A DNA stretch of 50,720 nt from Bacteroidaceae bacterium (lineage in GTDB: Bacteria; Bacteroidota; Bacteroidia; Bacteroidales; Bacteroidaceae): NCBI GenBank assembly GCA_902362595.1, contig CABIXF010000029.1, positions 1 through 50,720 on the forward strand, in the 5' to 3' direction. The first letter of the stretch is position 1. Every line of letters starts with the position of its first letter. The notes below the pieces were generated by a model. It saw only the letters and a program-made list of their open reading frames with translations, was not told the origin of the DNA and searched no databases. The translations under genes were made by a program, and so were the position numbers. Positions 35,585 to 44,111 of this stretch are shown piece after piece.

Positions 35585-37264
35585 ATGAATTGGCTACAAG
35601 ATTTATTGACGAATCCCAACTCAATAGCGCATATCGTAGCACTCTATGCTTTTGTAATTGCGGCGGGGGTATTGTTGGGAAAAATTAAATTCTTCGGCAT
35701 TTCGCTCGGAGTTACATTCGTCTTGTTTGTCGGAATCTTGGCAGGGCATTTCGGTTTTACCGGAAATCCGGCCATTCTTTCTTTCTTACAAGACTTCGGA
35801 CTGATTCTCTTCGTCTTCTGTATAGGACTTCAGGTCGGCCCTTCTTTCTTTTCCTCGTTCAAGCGAGGAGGCATTACGCTCAACCTGCTGGCGGTGGGAA
35901 TCGTGTTCCTGAACATTGCGGTGGCATTGATTCTCTATTTCGCTTTGCAAGGGAGGATAGACATCCCGATGATGGTGGGTATCCTTTGTGGAGCGGTGAC
36001 CAATACACCGGGACTTGGTGCGGCCAACGAAGCTTTGCAGCAGCTGCATTATCAAGGTCCTGAGATTGCCATGGGATATGCCTGTGCTTATCCGCTGGGA
36101 GTGATGGGTATCATTCTTTCCATGATCATTATCCGTTATATCTGCCGGGTAGACGTGAAGCAGGACAGTGAGGAAATCCAGAAAGAAGAGGAGGCAAATC
36201 CCCACATGAAGCCTTACACCATCTCCTTGAAGGTGCAGAACGAGGCTTTGAGCGGCAAGACATTGTCGCAGGTACAGAACTTCCTGGCGCGCGACTTTGT
36301 GTGTACACGCATCATCCAAGACGGACACATGATTACGCCGAATGCCAATACGGTGCTTCGTTTGGGCGACCGCATGTTTTTGGTATGTGCCGAAGATGAT
36401 TCAGAAGCTATCATGGCTTTCATCGGTCCGAAAATTGAACAGGATTGGGATGCCACCAATCAGCAGGACAAACCGATGGTTTCCCGTCGTATATTGGTGA
36501 CACAGCCGAACATCAACGGAAAAACCTTGGGAGAACTTCACTTCAGCAGCATGTATGGGGTGAACGTGACTCGTGTCAACCGTTCGGGTATGGACTTGTT
36601 TGCAGCCCGTCAGTTGCGTTTGCAGGTGGGCGACCGTGTGATGGTGGTGGGTCCGCAGGATGCCATTGAGCGGGTGGCTAACTTGCTGGGTAACCAGTTG
36701 CGCCGTTTGGACCATCCGAACATCGTGACCATCTTTGTGGGTATCCTCTGTGGTATTCTGTTCGGTAGTCTGCCGATTGCCATTCCGGGCATGCCGACTC
36801 CGGTGAAACTGGGTCTGGCCGGTGGTCCGCTGATTATTTCTATCCTGATTGGCCGTTTTGGCCACAAGGTGAAACTGGTCACCTATACGACGATGAGTGC
36901 CAACCTGATGCTGCGTGAGGTGGGATTGGTGCTCTTCCTGGCCAGTGTAGGAATCAAAGCAGGTGAGAATTTCGTGCAGATGGTAGTGGAAGGCGATGGC
37001 GTGCTTTATGTAGGAATTGGTTTCTTGATTACGTTCATTCCATTGCTCATTACAGGTATTGTAGCCCGCTGGCATCACCGGGTGAACTACTTCACGTTGA
37101 TGGGGCTGATTGCCGGTAGTAATACCGACCCTCCTGCCTTGGCTTACGCCAACCAGATAGCAGGAAACGACGCACCGGCTGTAGGTTATTCTACGGTATA
37201 TCCGTTGACCATGTTCTTGCGTATTCTGACCGCACAGTTGCTTGTCTTGCTGATGGCAGGATAA
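35585..37264 (+). CDS. AspT/YidE-type putative transporter with two TrkA-C domains
   Basis: A 559-residue inner-membrane protein of the aspartate:alanine exchanger family. Two hydrophobic AspT/YidE duplication halves (about 1-190 and 375-559) flank two cytoplasmic TrkA-C (RCK_C) domains (about 210-290 and 295-375; [40 protein letters not shown]). The repeated motifs [16 protein letters not shown] and [15 protein letters not shown] are family signatures. It lies between mutAB and the oad genes, so exchange of a dicarboxylate or amino acid is possible; the substrate is not known. A hairpin terminator follows. Confidence 0.88.
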   Translation: MNWLQDLLTNPNSIAHIVALYAFVIAAGVLLGKIKFFGISLGVTFVLFVGILAGHFGFTGNPAILSFLQDFGLILFVFCIGLQVGPSFFSSFKRGGITLNLLAVGIVFLNIAVALILYFALQGRIDIPMMVGILCGAVTNTPGLGAANEALQQLHYQGPEIAMGYACAYPLGVMGIILSMIIIRYICRVDVKQDSEEIQKEEEANPHMKPYTISLKVQNEALSGKTLSQVQNFLARDFVCTRIIQDGHMITPNANTVLRLGDRMFLVCAEDDSEAIMAFIGPKIEQDWDATNQQDKPMVSRRILVTQPNINGKTLGELHFSSMYGVNVTRVNRSGMDLFAARQLRLQVGDRVMVVGPQDAIERVANLLGNQLRRLDHPNIVTIFVGILCGILFGSLPIAIPGMPTPVKLGLAGGPLIISILIGRFGHKVKLVTYTTMSANLMLREVGLVLFLASVGIKAGENFVQMVVEGDGVLYVGIGFLITFIPLLITGIVARWHHRVNYFTLMGLIAGSNTDPPALAYANQIAGNDAPAVGYSTVYPLTMFLRILTAQLLVLLMAG

Positions 37265-37290
37265 GTTTTGTGGATATGAAATAAGAGGAG

Positions 37291-37325
37291 CGTCCTGAAT
37301 CTGAAAAGGTTCAGGACGTTTTTTT
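37291..37325 (+). terminator. Rho-independent terminator after the AspT/YidE-type transporter
   Basis: CGTCCTGAA (37291-37299) pairs with TTCAGGACG (37310-37318) around a 10-nt loop, followed by seven T. Confidence 0.88.
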
Positions 37326-37381
37326 GTAAACGCCAGTACATAAAGAGTCATTTCACGTTTCATTTTCTATGTTTCTCTATC

Positions 37382-37460
37382 GGAAAACATACGTTTCCTG
37401 AGGCAGAGCCGTACGTTTCACATAAAGAAAACATACGTTTCTGTATGGGGAAACCTAAAA
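37382..37460 (+). repeat. 79-bp dispersed intergenic repeat, copy B
   Basis: This segment aligns without gaps to the minus strand of 16955-17033 (60 of 79 identical). It contains two copies of GAAAACATACGTTTC (37383-37397 and 37427-37441), each an imperfect GAAA/TTTC palindrome, and the palindrome GGCAGAGCC. It lies in the 300-bp gap between the transporter terminator and the DUF2490 gene; the rest of that gap holds only a weak TATCTTGC (37522-37529). Confidence 0.75.
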
Positions 37461-37564
37461 GATGGGAAAGGATTTGGAGAATCTTGTCGAAATATTTTCA
37501 TGTTATTCAAGATTTTCTTGGTATCTTGCAAAGGATATGAAGTTAAATCTTTGTGCGGATAGTG

Positions 37565-38233
37565 ATGAAGAGACAGAAACTGCATGGATTTTTGGTTATA
37601 GGAATCGTTTGGGCATGCGTTGGGTGGTTGCTGCCAATGCGTACATACGCGGTGTCACATGGCGAATTTGCTGCATGGACGGGCGTACGGGTGGATTGGC
37701 AGATGAACCGGTATTGGAAGTTCAGAGGCACTTTTCAGACAAGAACCCAGCAGGGATTGAAAGAAATGGAACGGGAACGGCTGAATGTGGGGGTGAACTG
37801 TCGGGTGCTTCCGCTGATGCAGCTGAAAGGCTATTACGAATTGCAGTACCGTGACCGTGGGAAGGCGGGATGGAAAATCGGCCATCGCTACCAGGCGGGT
37901 TTTGTGGTGTCCGGTCCTGTGGGAGACTTCAAGCTTGGCTGGAGGGAACTTTTCCAGCATACGTTTATCGGAGGAGGAAAGGAGGCACAGCTTCGTTCGC
38001 GGTTGCAGGCTGTATATGAACCGACAGGCTGGCTTCTGCATCCTTATTTCTCGGTAGAGTCGTTTCAGCCGGTAGGTGGAGGGGCTTTCTTTTCGCTGCC
38101 GCGTGTCCGCTATCGTCCGGGAGTGCGTTGGGGGCTGTCACGGAAAACGGCCTTGGATGTATATTACTGCCGGCAGTATGATGTGAAGCGGTGTCTGAAT
38201 GTGATGGGAATTAATCTGGAAATAAAATTATAA
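37565..38233 (+). CDS. DUF2490 family exported protein
   Basis: A 222-residue protein with an N-terminal hydrophobic export segment (LHGFLVIGIVWACVGWLLPM). The rest is rich in amphipathic strands with Trp, Tyr and Arg, for example WTGVRVDWQMNRYWKFRGTFQTRTQQ and YYELQYRDRGKAGWKIGHRYQAGF, ending VMGINLEIKL, as in DUF2490 outer-membrane beta-barrels. I start at the ATG 37565; an in-frame GTG four codons earlier is less likely. The nitroreductase gene follows 13 bp downstream, so they are co-transcribed. Function unknown. Confidence 0.78.
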   Translation: MKRQKLHGFLVIGIVWACVGWLLPMRTYAVSHGEFAAWTGVRVDWQMNRYWKFRGTFQTRTQQGLKEMERERLNVGVNCRVLPLMQLKGYYELQYRDRGKAGWKIGHRYQAGFVVSGPVGDFKLGWRELFQHTFIGGGKEAQLRSRLQAVYEPTGWLLHPYFSVESFQPVGGGAFFSLPRVRYRPGVRWGLSRKTALDVYYCRQYDVKRCLNVMGINLEIKL

Positions 38234-38246
38234 AAGAATTATAGAC

Positions 38247-38750
38247 ATGAATTTTTTGGAACTGGTAAAACAACGTCATTCCGTGCGGAGTTATGAACCC
38301 CGTGCGATAGAGAAAGAAAAACTGGATTATGTGATGGAATGTGTGCGGATGGCTCCTTCGGCCGTGAATTTTCAGCCGTGGAAGTTTGCGGTGGTGACCG
38401 ATGAGCCTCGGTTGTCGCAGCTGAAAAAGGCTTATCCGAGAGAATGGATTTCCAATGTGCCTTGCCTCATTGTGGCGTGTGTCAATCATGAGGAATCATG
38501 GCATCGCAAGTCGGACGGGAAAGACCATGCCGACATTGACGTGGCCATTGCTGTGGAGCACCTTTGCCTGGCCGCCACAGAGCAGGGACTGGGCACCTGC
38601 TGGGTATGCAATTTTGACGTACCTCTTTGTCGGGAAGTGCTTCAGTTGCCCGTCCATATAGAGCCTGCGGTACTGATTCCGGTGGGCTATTCTGCCGAAC
38701 AGGAAATGTCAACTAAAAAACGCAAATCGCTGGATGAGATTTTATTTTGA
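38247..38750 (+). CDS. Nitroreductase family protein (FMN-dependent)
   Basis: A 167-residue oxidoreductase of the nitroreductase fold. FMN-binding signatures are present: RHSVRSYEPRAI near the N-terminus, MAPSAVNFQPWKFAVV, and the dimer/FMN segment HLCLAATEQGLGTCWVCNF. It is shorter than classical NfsA/NfsB (about 217-240) but matches small Bacteroidetes members. It should use NAD(P)H to reduce quinone-like or nitro compounds; the real substrate is unknown. Confidence 0.88.
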   Translation: MNFLELVKQRHSVRSYEPRAIEKEKLDYVMECVRMAPSAVNFQPWKFAVVTDEPRLSQLKKAYPREWISNVPCLIVACVNHEESWHRKSDGKDHADIDVAIAVEHLCLAATEQGLGTCWVCNFDVPLCREVLQLPVHIEPAVLIPVGYSAEQEMSTKKRKSLDEILF

Positions 38751-38825
38751 TAGTGATAGGGCGGATTCGTAAACAAATTATCAAATGTTTAACGAGTTTT
38801 AGCTACAATATTTGCTTGAAATTTC

Positions 38826-38833
38826 TATTTTTG
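38826..38833 (+). promoter_or_regulatory. -7 promoter element for the oad operon
   Basis: TATTTTTG is an exact TAnnTTTG match 65 bp upstream of oadG. The -33 region is unclear. Confidence 0.4.
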
Positions 38834-38836
38834 GGA

Positions 38837-38874
38837 CGCTCTTCGGAACTTAGTTTTCTGAAGAGCGCCTTTTT
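38837..38874 (+). terminator. Terminator-like hairpin before oadG
   Basis: CGCTCTTCGG (38837-38846) pairs with CTGAAGAGCG (38858-38867; one G-U pair) around an 11-nt loop and is followed by CCTTTTT. It probably ends the DUF2490-nitroreductase transcript but overlaps the predicted 5' end of the oad mRNA. Confidence 0.65.
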
Positions 38875-38898
38875 ATATACATTCAAATTAGTTGAAAA

Positions 38899-39156
38899 AT
38901 GGAAAACTTTGAACTGGGATTATTGCTGATGGTGGTTGGAATGGTCACTGTCTTCGTAATTCTGCTCATCGTTATTTGGTTAAGCCAACTTCTGATTTCC
39001 GTTGTCAATAAAGTAGCTCCAGAGGAAGCTCCGAAAAAGAAAAACACTTCATCGGGAGCATCTACTGATGCAGGTGCAATGGATGCTATCAAGGCAGCTG
39101 TCGACATTTTGACAGCCGGAAAAGGCCAGGTAATAAAAGTAGAAAAGTTGCAGTAG
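38899..39156 (+). CDS. oadG: Sodium pump decarboxylase gamma subunit
   Basis: An 85-residue small membrane protein with one N-terminal helix (about 7-31, LGLLLMVVGMVTVFVILLIVIW) followed by a soluble tail with Pro, Glu and Lys. This is the OadG layout; the subunit ties the biotin-bearing alpha subunit to the sodium-translocating beta subunit. It is first in a tight oadG-oadA-oadB operon. The C-terminus does not show the His-rich zinc end of some OadG proteins. Confidence 0.88.
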   Translation: MENFELGLLLMVVGMVTVFVILLIVIWLSQLLISVVNKVAPEEAPKKKNTSSGASTDAGAMDAIKAAVDILTAGKGQVIKVEKLQ

Positions 39157-39184
39157 TCCGTTAGAAAAACACGCATGTAGAATC

Positions 39185-41041
39185 ATGGAACAGAAAGAAG
39201 TCAAATTTAGTTTGGTTTTCCGCGATATGTGGCAGAGTGCCGGAAAATACGTACCGCGTGTAGACCAGTTGGTAAAGGTAGCCCCAGCCATTATTGAAAT
39301 GGGGTGTTTTGCCCGTGTAGAGACAAACGGGGGAGGTTTTGAACAAGTTAACCTGTTGTTCGGGGAGAATCCGAACAAGGCTGTCCGCGAGTGGACGAAG
39401 CCTTTTCACGAAGCCGGTATTCAGACGCACATGCTCGACCGTGCGCTGAACGGTTTGCGAATGAGTCCGGTGCCTGCCGATGTACGAAAATTGTTCTATA
39501 AAGTCAAGAAAGCACAAGGAACAGACATAACCCGTACGTTCTGCGGATTGAACGATGTGCGCAACATTATCCCTTCTATCGGCTATGCACACGATGCCGG
39601 CATGATTTCACAGTGCTGTCTTTGCATCACGTATTCTCCGATTCATACCGTAGAATATTACCTGGATATGGCCAAGAAATTGATTGATGCAGGCTGCGAT
39701 GAAATCTGTATCAAGGATATGGCTGGTATCGGTCGTCCGGTGTTCCTGGGTAAATTGGTGGCCGGCATCAAGAAAATCAAGGATATTACGATTCAGTATC
39801 ACTCACATGCGGGACCTGGTTTCAACATGGCTTCTATCCTGGAAGTCTGCAAGGCCGGTTGCGATTACGTGGACGTAGGTATGGATCCGCTGTCTTGGGG
39901 TACCGGACATGCAGATGTCATCAGTGTGCAGGCCATGCTGAAGGATGCGGGCTTCAAGGTGCCTGAAATCAACATGCAGGCTTATATGAAGGTTCGTTCA
40001 CTGATTCAGGAATTCATGGACGACTTTTTGGGCTTGTACATTAGTCCGAGAAACCGCTTGATGAACTCTCTGCTCATCGGACCGGGACTGCCGGGCGGTA
40101 TGATGGGAAGTTTGATGGCCGACCTGGATACCAACTTGGAATCTATCAACAAATACAAAGCAAAACGGAACCTGCCGTTCATGACACAGGATGAACTGCT
40201 GATTAAGCTGTTCGATGAAGTGGCTTACGTATGGCCGCGTGTCGGTTATCCGTGTCTGGTCACTCCGTTCAGCCAGTATGTGAAGAACCTGGCCATGATG
40301 AACGTTATTCAGATGGAAAAAGGCAAGGAACGCTGGGGCATGATTGCCGATGATATCTGGGACATGATTTTGGGTAAGGCCGGACAGCTTCCGGGCAAAC
40401 TGGCTCCTGAAATCGTGGAAAAGGCAGAACGCGAAGGCCGTAAGTTCTTTACAGGTAACCCGCAGGACAACTATCCGGACCAGCTGGAGAAATATCGCCA
40501 GATGATGTGGGAAAAGAAATGGGATACCGGACAGGACGACGAGGAACTCTTCGAATATGCCATGCATCCGGCTCAGTATGAAGCCTACAAGAGTGGAAAG
40601 GCTAAGGCTGACTTCCTGGAAGACGTGAAGAAACGTCGTGAAGCCAAGGAAGAAGTCCACATGGCCAACGACCAGACCAAGGTATTGACGGTAGACGTCA
40701 ACGGTCAGGCTTATCGGGTAACGGTAGCCTTTGGTGATGTCAATCCGGCTAAACTGGCAGGTCAGGCAGGTGCAGAAGCCGCTCCGGCAGCTCAAGTTCC
40801 TGCAGGTGAAGGAAAAGAAGTTCTTTCTCCGCTGGAAGGTAAGTTCTTCCTGACAAAGGGTGCGCAGGAAACGCCGGTGAAAGTGGGTGACAAGGTAAAT
40901 AAAGGTGACGTGATTTGCTACGTGGAGGCAATGAAGACTTACAATGCCATCCGTGCAGAATTCAGTGGAACGGTGACCGCCATTTGTGTAAATTCCGGTG
41001 ATTCCGTATCAGAAGATGACGTATTAATGAAGATTTTGTGA
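39185..41041 (+). CDS. oadA: Biotin-dependent decarboxylase alpha subunit (oxaloacetate decarboxylase or pyruvate carboxylase subunit B type)
   Basis: A 618-residue protein that moves CO2 from oxaloacetate (or a related acid) to biotin. The N-terminal HMGL-like carboxyltransferase domain (about 5-270) keeps the metal ligands Asp14 (FRDMWQS), Lys177 (CIKDMAG) and His206-x-His208 (YHSHAG). The conserved carboxylase domain runs to about 460, followed by a linker with Ala/Pro (GAEAAPAAQVPAG) and a C-terminal biotinyl domain with Lys584 in EAMKT. The first motif is divergent: RDMWQS instead of RDAHQS. It is second in the oad operon. Its substrate is inferred from the HMGL-type domain. Confidence 0.9.
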   Translation: MEQKEVKFSLVFRDMWQSAGKYVPRVDQLVKVAPAIIEMGCFARVETNGGGFEQVNLLFGENPNKAVREWTKPFHEAGIQTHMLDRALNGLRMSPVPADVRKLFYKVKKAQGTDITRTFCGLNDVRNIIPSIGYAHDAGMISQCCLCITYSPIHTVEYYLDMAKKLIDAGCDEICIKDMAGIGRPVFLGKLVAGIKKIKDITIQYHSHAGPGFNMASILEVCKAGCDYVDVGMDPLSWGTGHADVISVQAMLKDAGFKVPEINMQAYMKVRSLIQEFMDDFLGLYISPRNRLMNSLLIGPGLPGGMMGSLMADLDTNLESINKYKAKRNLPFMTQDELLIKLFDEVAYVWPRVGYPCLVTPFSQYVKNLAMMNVIQMEKGKERWGMIADDIWDMILGKAGQLPGKLAPEIVEKAEREGRKFFTGNPQDNYPDQLEKYRQMMWEKKWDTGQDDEELFEYAMHPAQYEAYKSGKAKADFLEDVKKRREAKEEVHMANDQTKVLTVDVNGQAYRVTVAFGDVNPAKLAGQAGAEAAPAAQVPAGEGKEVLSPLEGKFFLTKGAQETPVKVGDKVNKGDVICYVEAMKTYNAIRAEFSGTVTAICVNSGDSVSEDDVLMKIL

Positions 41042-42276
41042 TGGAAGAGATATTAGAAAGATTATATGATATGACCGCTTTCAGCAACATTGCTGCTGAC
41101 CCGCGGTTTCTCATCATGTATGCCATCGCTTTCGTCCTGCTCTATCTGGGTATCAAGAAACAGTATGAACCGCTGTTGCTGGTGCCCATCGCTTTCGGTG
41201 TGTTGCTGGCCAACTTTCCGGGAGGCGACATGGGGGTTGTGCAGGCCGATGAGAACGGAATGGTCATGGTGAACGGTGTGATGAAGAACATCTGGGAAAT
41301 GCCGCTGCATGAGATTGCGCACGACCTGGGACTGATGAACTTCATTTATTATATGTTGATTAAGACGGGATTCCTGCCCCCGATTATTTTCATGGGTGTA
41401 GGTGCGCTGACCGACTTTGGTCCGATGTTGCGTAATCTTCGTCTTTCTATTTTCGGCGCAGCTGCCCAGCTGGGTATTTTTGCCGTACTGCTGGTTTCTA
41501 TCCTGATGGGCTTCACTCCGAAGGAAGCTGCCTCTTTGGGTATCATTGGAGGTGCCGACGGTCCGACAGCTATCTTTACGACCATTAAGCTGGCTCCTCA
41601 TTTGCTGGGCCCGATTGCCATTGCGGCTTATTCTTATATGGCCTTGGTACCGGTCATCGTACCGTTGGTGGTACGTATCTGGTGTACGAAGAAGGAGCTG
41701 TCCATCAATATGAAGGAACAGGAGAAGAAATATCCTTCCAAGACGGAAATCAAGAACCTGCGGGTGCTGAAAATCATTTTCCCGATTGCATGTACCACGA
41801 TTGTGGCCTTGTTTGTGCCGAGTGCAGTGCCTTTGATTGGTATGCTGATGTTCGGTAACCTGGTGAAGGAAATCGGTAGCAACACTTCCCGTTTGTTCGA
41901 TGCCGCTTCCAACAGCATCATGAATGCGGCTACCATTTTCCTGGGTATTTCCGTAGGAGCAACCATGACAACCGATGCCTTCCTGAACTGGACAACCATC
42001 GGTATCGTGATTGGTGGTTTCCTGGCTTTCGCTTTGTCTATCTCGGGTGGTATCTTGTTTGTGAAGGTGGTCAACCTCTTCACCAAGAAGAAGATCAATC
42101 CGCTGATTGGAGCTACTGGATTGAGTGCCGTGCCGATGGCCAGCCGTGTAGCCAATGAAATCGCCTTGAAATACGATCCGAAGAACCATGTGCTGCAATA
42201 TTGCATGGCAAGTAATATTTCCGGTGTAATCGGTTCAGCTGTAGCAGCAGGTGTACTGATTTCATTCCTGGGATAA
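41041..42276 (+). CDS. oadB: Sodium-translocating decarboxylase beta subunit
   Basis: A 411-residue membrane subunit that decarboxylates carboxybiotin and pumps sodium out. Motifs of the OadB/MmdB/GcdB family are present: FMGVGALTDFGPML, LGIIGGADGPTAIF with the sodium-site Asp, GLSAVPMASRVAN and NHVLQYCMASNISGVIGSAVAAG. The ATG at 41041 overlaps the last base of the oadA stop (TGATG), implying coupled translation. The operon ends at a hairpin terminator. Confidence 0.95.
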   Translation: MEEILERLYDMTAFSNIAADPRFLIMYAIAFVLLYLGIKKQYEPLLLVPIAFGVLLANFPGGDMGVVQADENGMVMVNGVMKNIWEMPLHEIAHDLGLMNFIYYMLIKTGFLPPIIFMGVGALTDFGPMLRNLRLSIFGAAAQLGIFAVLLVSILMGFTPKEAASLGIIGGADGPTAIFTTIKLAPHLLGPIAIAAYSYMALVPVIVPLVVRIWCTKKELSINMKEQEKKYPSKTEIKNLRVLKIIFPIACTTIVALFVPSAVPLIGMLMFGNLVKEIGSNTSRLFDAASNSIMNAATIFLGISVGATMTTDAFLNWTTIGIVIGGFLAFALSISGGILFVKVVNLFTKKKINPLIGATGLSAVPMASRVANEIALKYDPKNHVLQYCMASNISGVIGSAVAAGVLISFLG

Positions 42277-42297
42277 TAAGGAAGTTTATAAAGTGTG

Positions 42298-42360
42298 GCA
42301 GGATTGCAAAGATGCAAACCGTATGTAATGATACGGCAAGTCTTTGCAATCCTGTTTTTT
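42298..42360 (+). terminator. Rho-independent terminator after oadB
   Basis: A stem of about 15 bp (GCAGGATTGCAAAGA from 42298, paired with the segment 42341-42355) encloses a second inner hairpin CCGTAT/ATACGG (42319-42324 with 42331-42336), and a T run follows. Confidence 0.82.
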
Positions 42361-42460
42361 ATGGCGAAATGTCAGGATTATTTTTCTGTAAAATCTTTCA
42401 GGAAAGCAAACTATTTTTCATTTTTGCATTCGAATCATTGAATGACTTTAATCTTGTTAT

Positions 42461-44101
42461 ATGAAACTGAATCTCTTTCAGCTGTATTTGTGTCTTCTGC
42501 TTTTGTTGATGGTTTCTTGTCGTAAGGAAACAGCGGTTTCTTCGTTTGCCGATGTGACGAAAAGTGTTTCATTGAAGTCCTTGATAGGAGATGAAGCTAC
42601 AATTTCGTTTACCAGTACCGGTAGCTGGACGGCAACGACAGATGTCGTGTGGTTGAATTTATCCCCTTTGTCAGGTGATGCAGGCAAAGGATTGGTCAAG
42701 GCGGTCGTTACTTCAGAAAATAACTCGAAGGAAGAACGGAAAGCGAAGATTGAATTGAAGTCAGGAACAGAAGTCTGTGAGATTACCGTATTCCAGGAAG
42801 CTGGAGATTATGTTCTGCCGGAGCATACGGAGTATGTGGTAGGAGTGGAAGGTGGAGAGGTAAGGATTCAATATGAATCGAATGTGTCATCCGGAGAGCT
42901 GAAAATCTACACCTCTTCAGAAAGTGGGACTTGGATGGAACAAAGGGAGTTGGCTCGTGCGGAGGAAAAGACGGGGGTGTTCTTGCATGTATTCCCTAAC
43001 AAGGGAGGAATGTCGCGTGTGGCGTATCTTCTTTTTGTGCGGGAGACGGAAGGGCAGCAGAAAAAATTGGCTACGGTGAAGATATCCCAAATGGGTGGAC
43101 AAGTATTGGAGTCTGTTGATTTTTCAGAGGATGGCAAGATAGATACCCTGCAGTGGCATTCGGCAGGACAGGGGATTCCTGTAATATTGATGGGAGATGG
43201 CTTTGTGGATCAGGAAATTGCAGATGGAACGTATAGTACGGTCATGAAAAAGGCTATGTCGAATTTGTTTTCGGAAGAGCCGTTGAAATCACTGCGAAAT
43301 TATTTTGACGTGTTTATGATTCGGGCTGTTTCAGAGAATAATGATTTTGGTGCAGGCTATCACACGGCATTCAGTTGCAAACTGGTGGGAGGTAACACTT
43401 CTCTCATTACAGGTGACGATGTATCTGTGCAGGTGTATGTAAAAAAGGTTTTAAAGGATGAGGCGAAACGAAGGAATTGCCTGACCGTCGTGATTTTGAA
43501 CACGGAAGTCTATGCCGGTACAACTTATCTGGGATACAAAAATGAGAAGGACGAATTTATCGAATTTGCCATAGCCTATTGTCCGGTAATAGAAGGTTTG
43601 GAGAGTGGGTTGTTTCGTCAGGTCCTGGTGCATGAAGCCGTGGGGCATGGCTTTGGAAAACTGGAAGACGAATATGTGTACATGGAAAAGGGGAATGTAT
43701 CAACTTTGGAAATGCAGAAGGTGAAAGCGATGCAGAAAAACGGATGGTCGCAAAATGTAGACTTTACGGATGTAGAGGATTCGGTGTTGTGGGCTCCGTT
43801 CTTGAAAGACTCCCGGTATCAGTCGGAAAAACTTGGAATTTATGAGGGAGCCTGCACGTATGCTAAAGGGATATATCGTCCTTCTGAAGATAGTATGATG
43901 AACAGCAATACTTGTGGATTTAATGCTCCTTCGCGTAAGTCTATCTATGAGAAGGTCATGAAACTGGGCCTGTCTGTAGAAGATGTGTCCTACGAAGATT
44001 TTGTGGCTTTCGACAAGGTACATCTTCCTGAAGTCTCGTCGGCCAAATATGTCCGGGTGGAGACTGTGAGGCCTTTTGCACGCCCGGTATGGGTGTGGTA
44101 A
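42461..44101 (+). CDS. BACON-domain lipoprotein with M64-type metallopeptidase domain
   Basis: A 546-residue lipoprotein (signal and lipobox ending VSC, Cys20). Residues about 30-115 form a BACON-type domain (FTSTGSWTATTDVVWLNLSPLSGDAG, CEITVFQEA), often linked to mucin or carbohydrate binding. A second beta-sandwich lies at about 118-212. The catalytic part (about 230-530) resembles peptidase family M64 (IgA peptidase): PVILMGDGFVDQEI, FDVFMIRAVSENNDFG and HEAVGHGFGKLEDEY at 391-405. The zinc motif is HExxxH (His391, Glu392, His396), one residue longer than HExxH. It faces recQ with only 10 bp between. Target protein unknown; a mucosal protein is an inference. Confidence 0.82.
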   Translation: MKLNLFQLYLCLLLLLMVSCRKETAVSSFADVTKSVSLKSLIGDEATISFTSTGSWTATTDVVWLNLSPLSGDAGKGLVKAVVTSENNSKEERKAKIELKSGTEVCEITVFQEAGDYVLPEHTEYVVGVEGGEVRIQYESNVSSGELKIYTSSESGTWMEQRELARAEEKTGVFLHVFPNKGGMSRVAYLLFVRETEGQQKKLATVKISQMGGQVLESVDFSEDGKIDTLQWHSAGQGIPVILMGDGFVDQEIADGTYSTVMKKAMSNLFSEEPLKSLRNYFDVFMIRAVSENNDFGAGYHTAFSCKLVGGNTSLITGDDVSVQVYVKKVLKDEAKRRNCLTVVILNTEVYAGTTYLGYKNEKDEFIEFAIAYCPVIEGLESGLFRQVLVHEAVGHGFGKLEDEYVYMEKGNVSTLEMQKVKAMQKNGWSQNVDFTDVEDSVLWAPFLKDSRYQSEKLGIYEGACTYAKGIYRPSEDSMMNSNTCGFNAPSRKSIYEKVMKLGLSVEDVSYEDFVAFDKVHLPEVSSAKYVRVETVRPFARPVWVW

Positions 44102-44111
44102 CAACCCGTTC

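Noticed and set aside
36401..37363. Long minus-strand open frame opposite the AspT/YidE-type transporter (320 residues)
   Set aside because: The plus strand encodes conserved transporter motifs. The antisense translation is rich in His, Gln and Thr, as is usual for the reverse of membrane-protein genes.
39185..41041. Call as methylmalonyl-CoA decarboxylase alpha subunit
   Set aside because: MmdA has a crotonase-like carboxyltransferase domain and a separate biotin protein. This protein has an HMGL-type metal-binding domain fused to biotinyl, as in OadA.
41062..42198. Long minus-strand open frame opposite oadB (378 residues)
   Set aside because: The plus-strand OadB is unmistakable, and the antisense product has the typical His/Gln-rich shadow composition.
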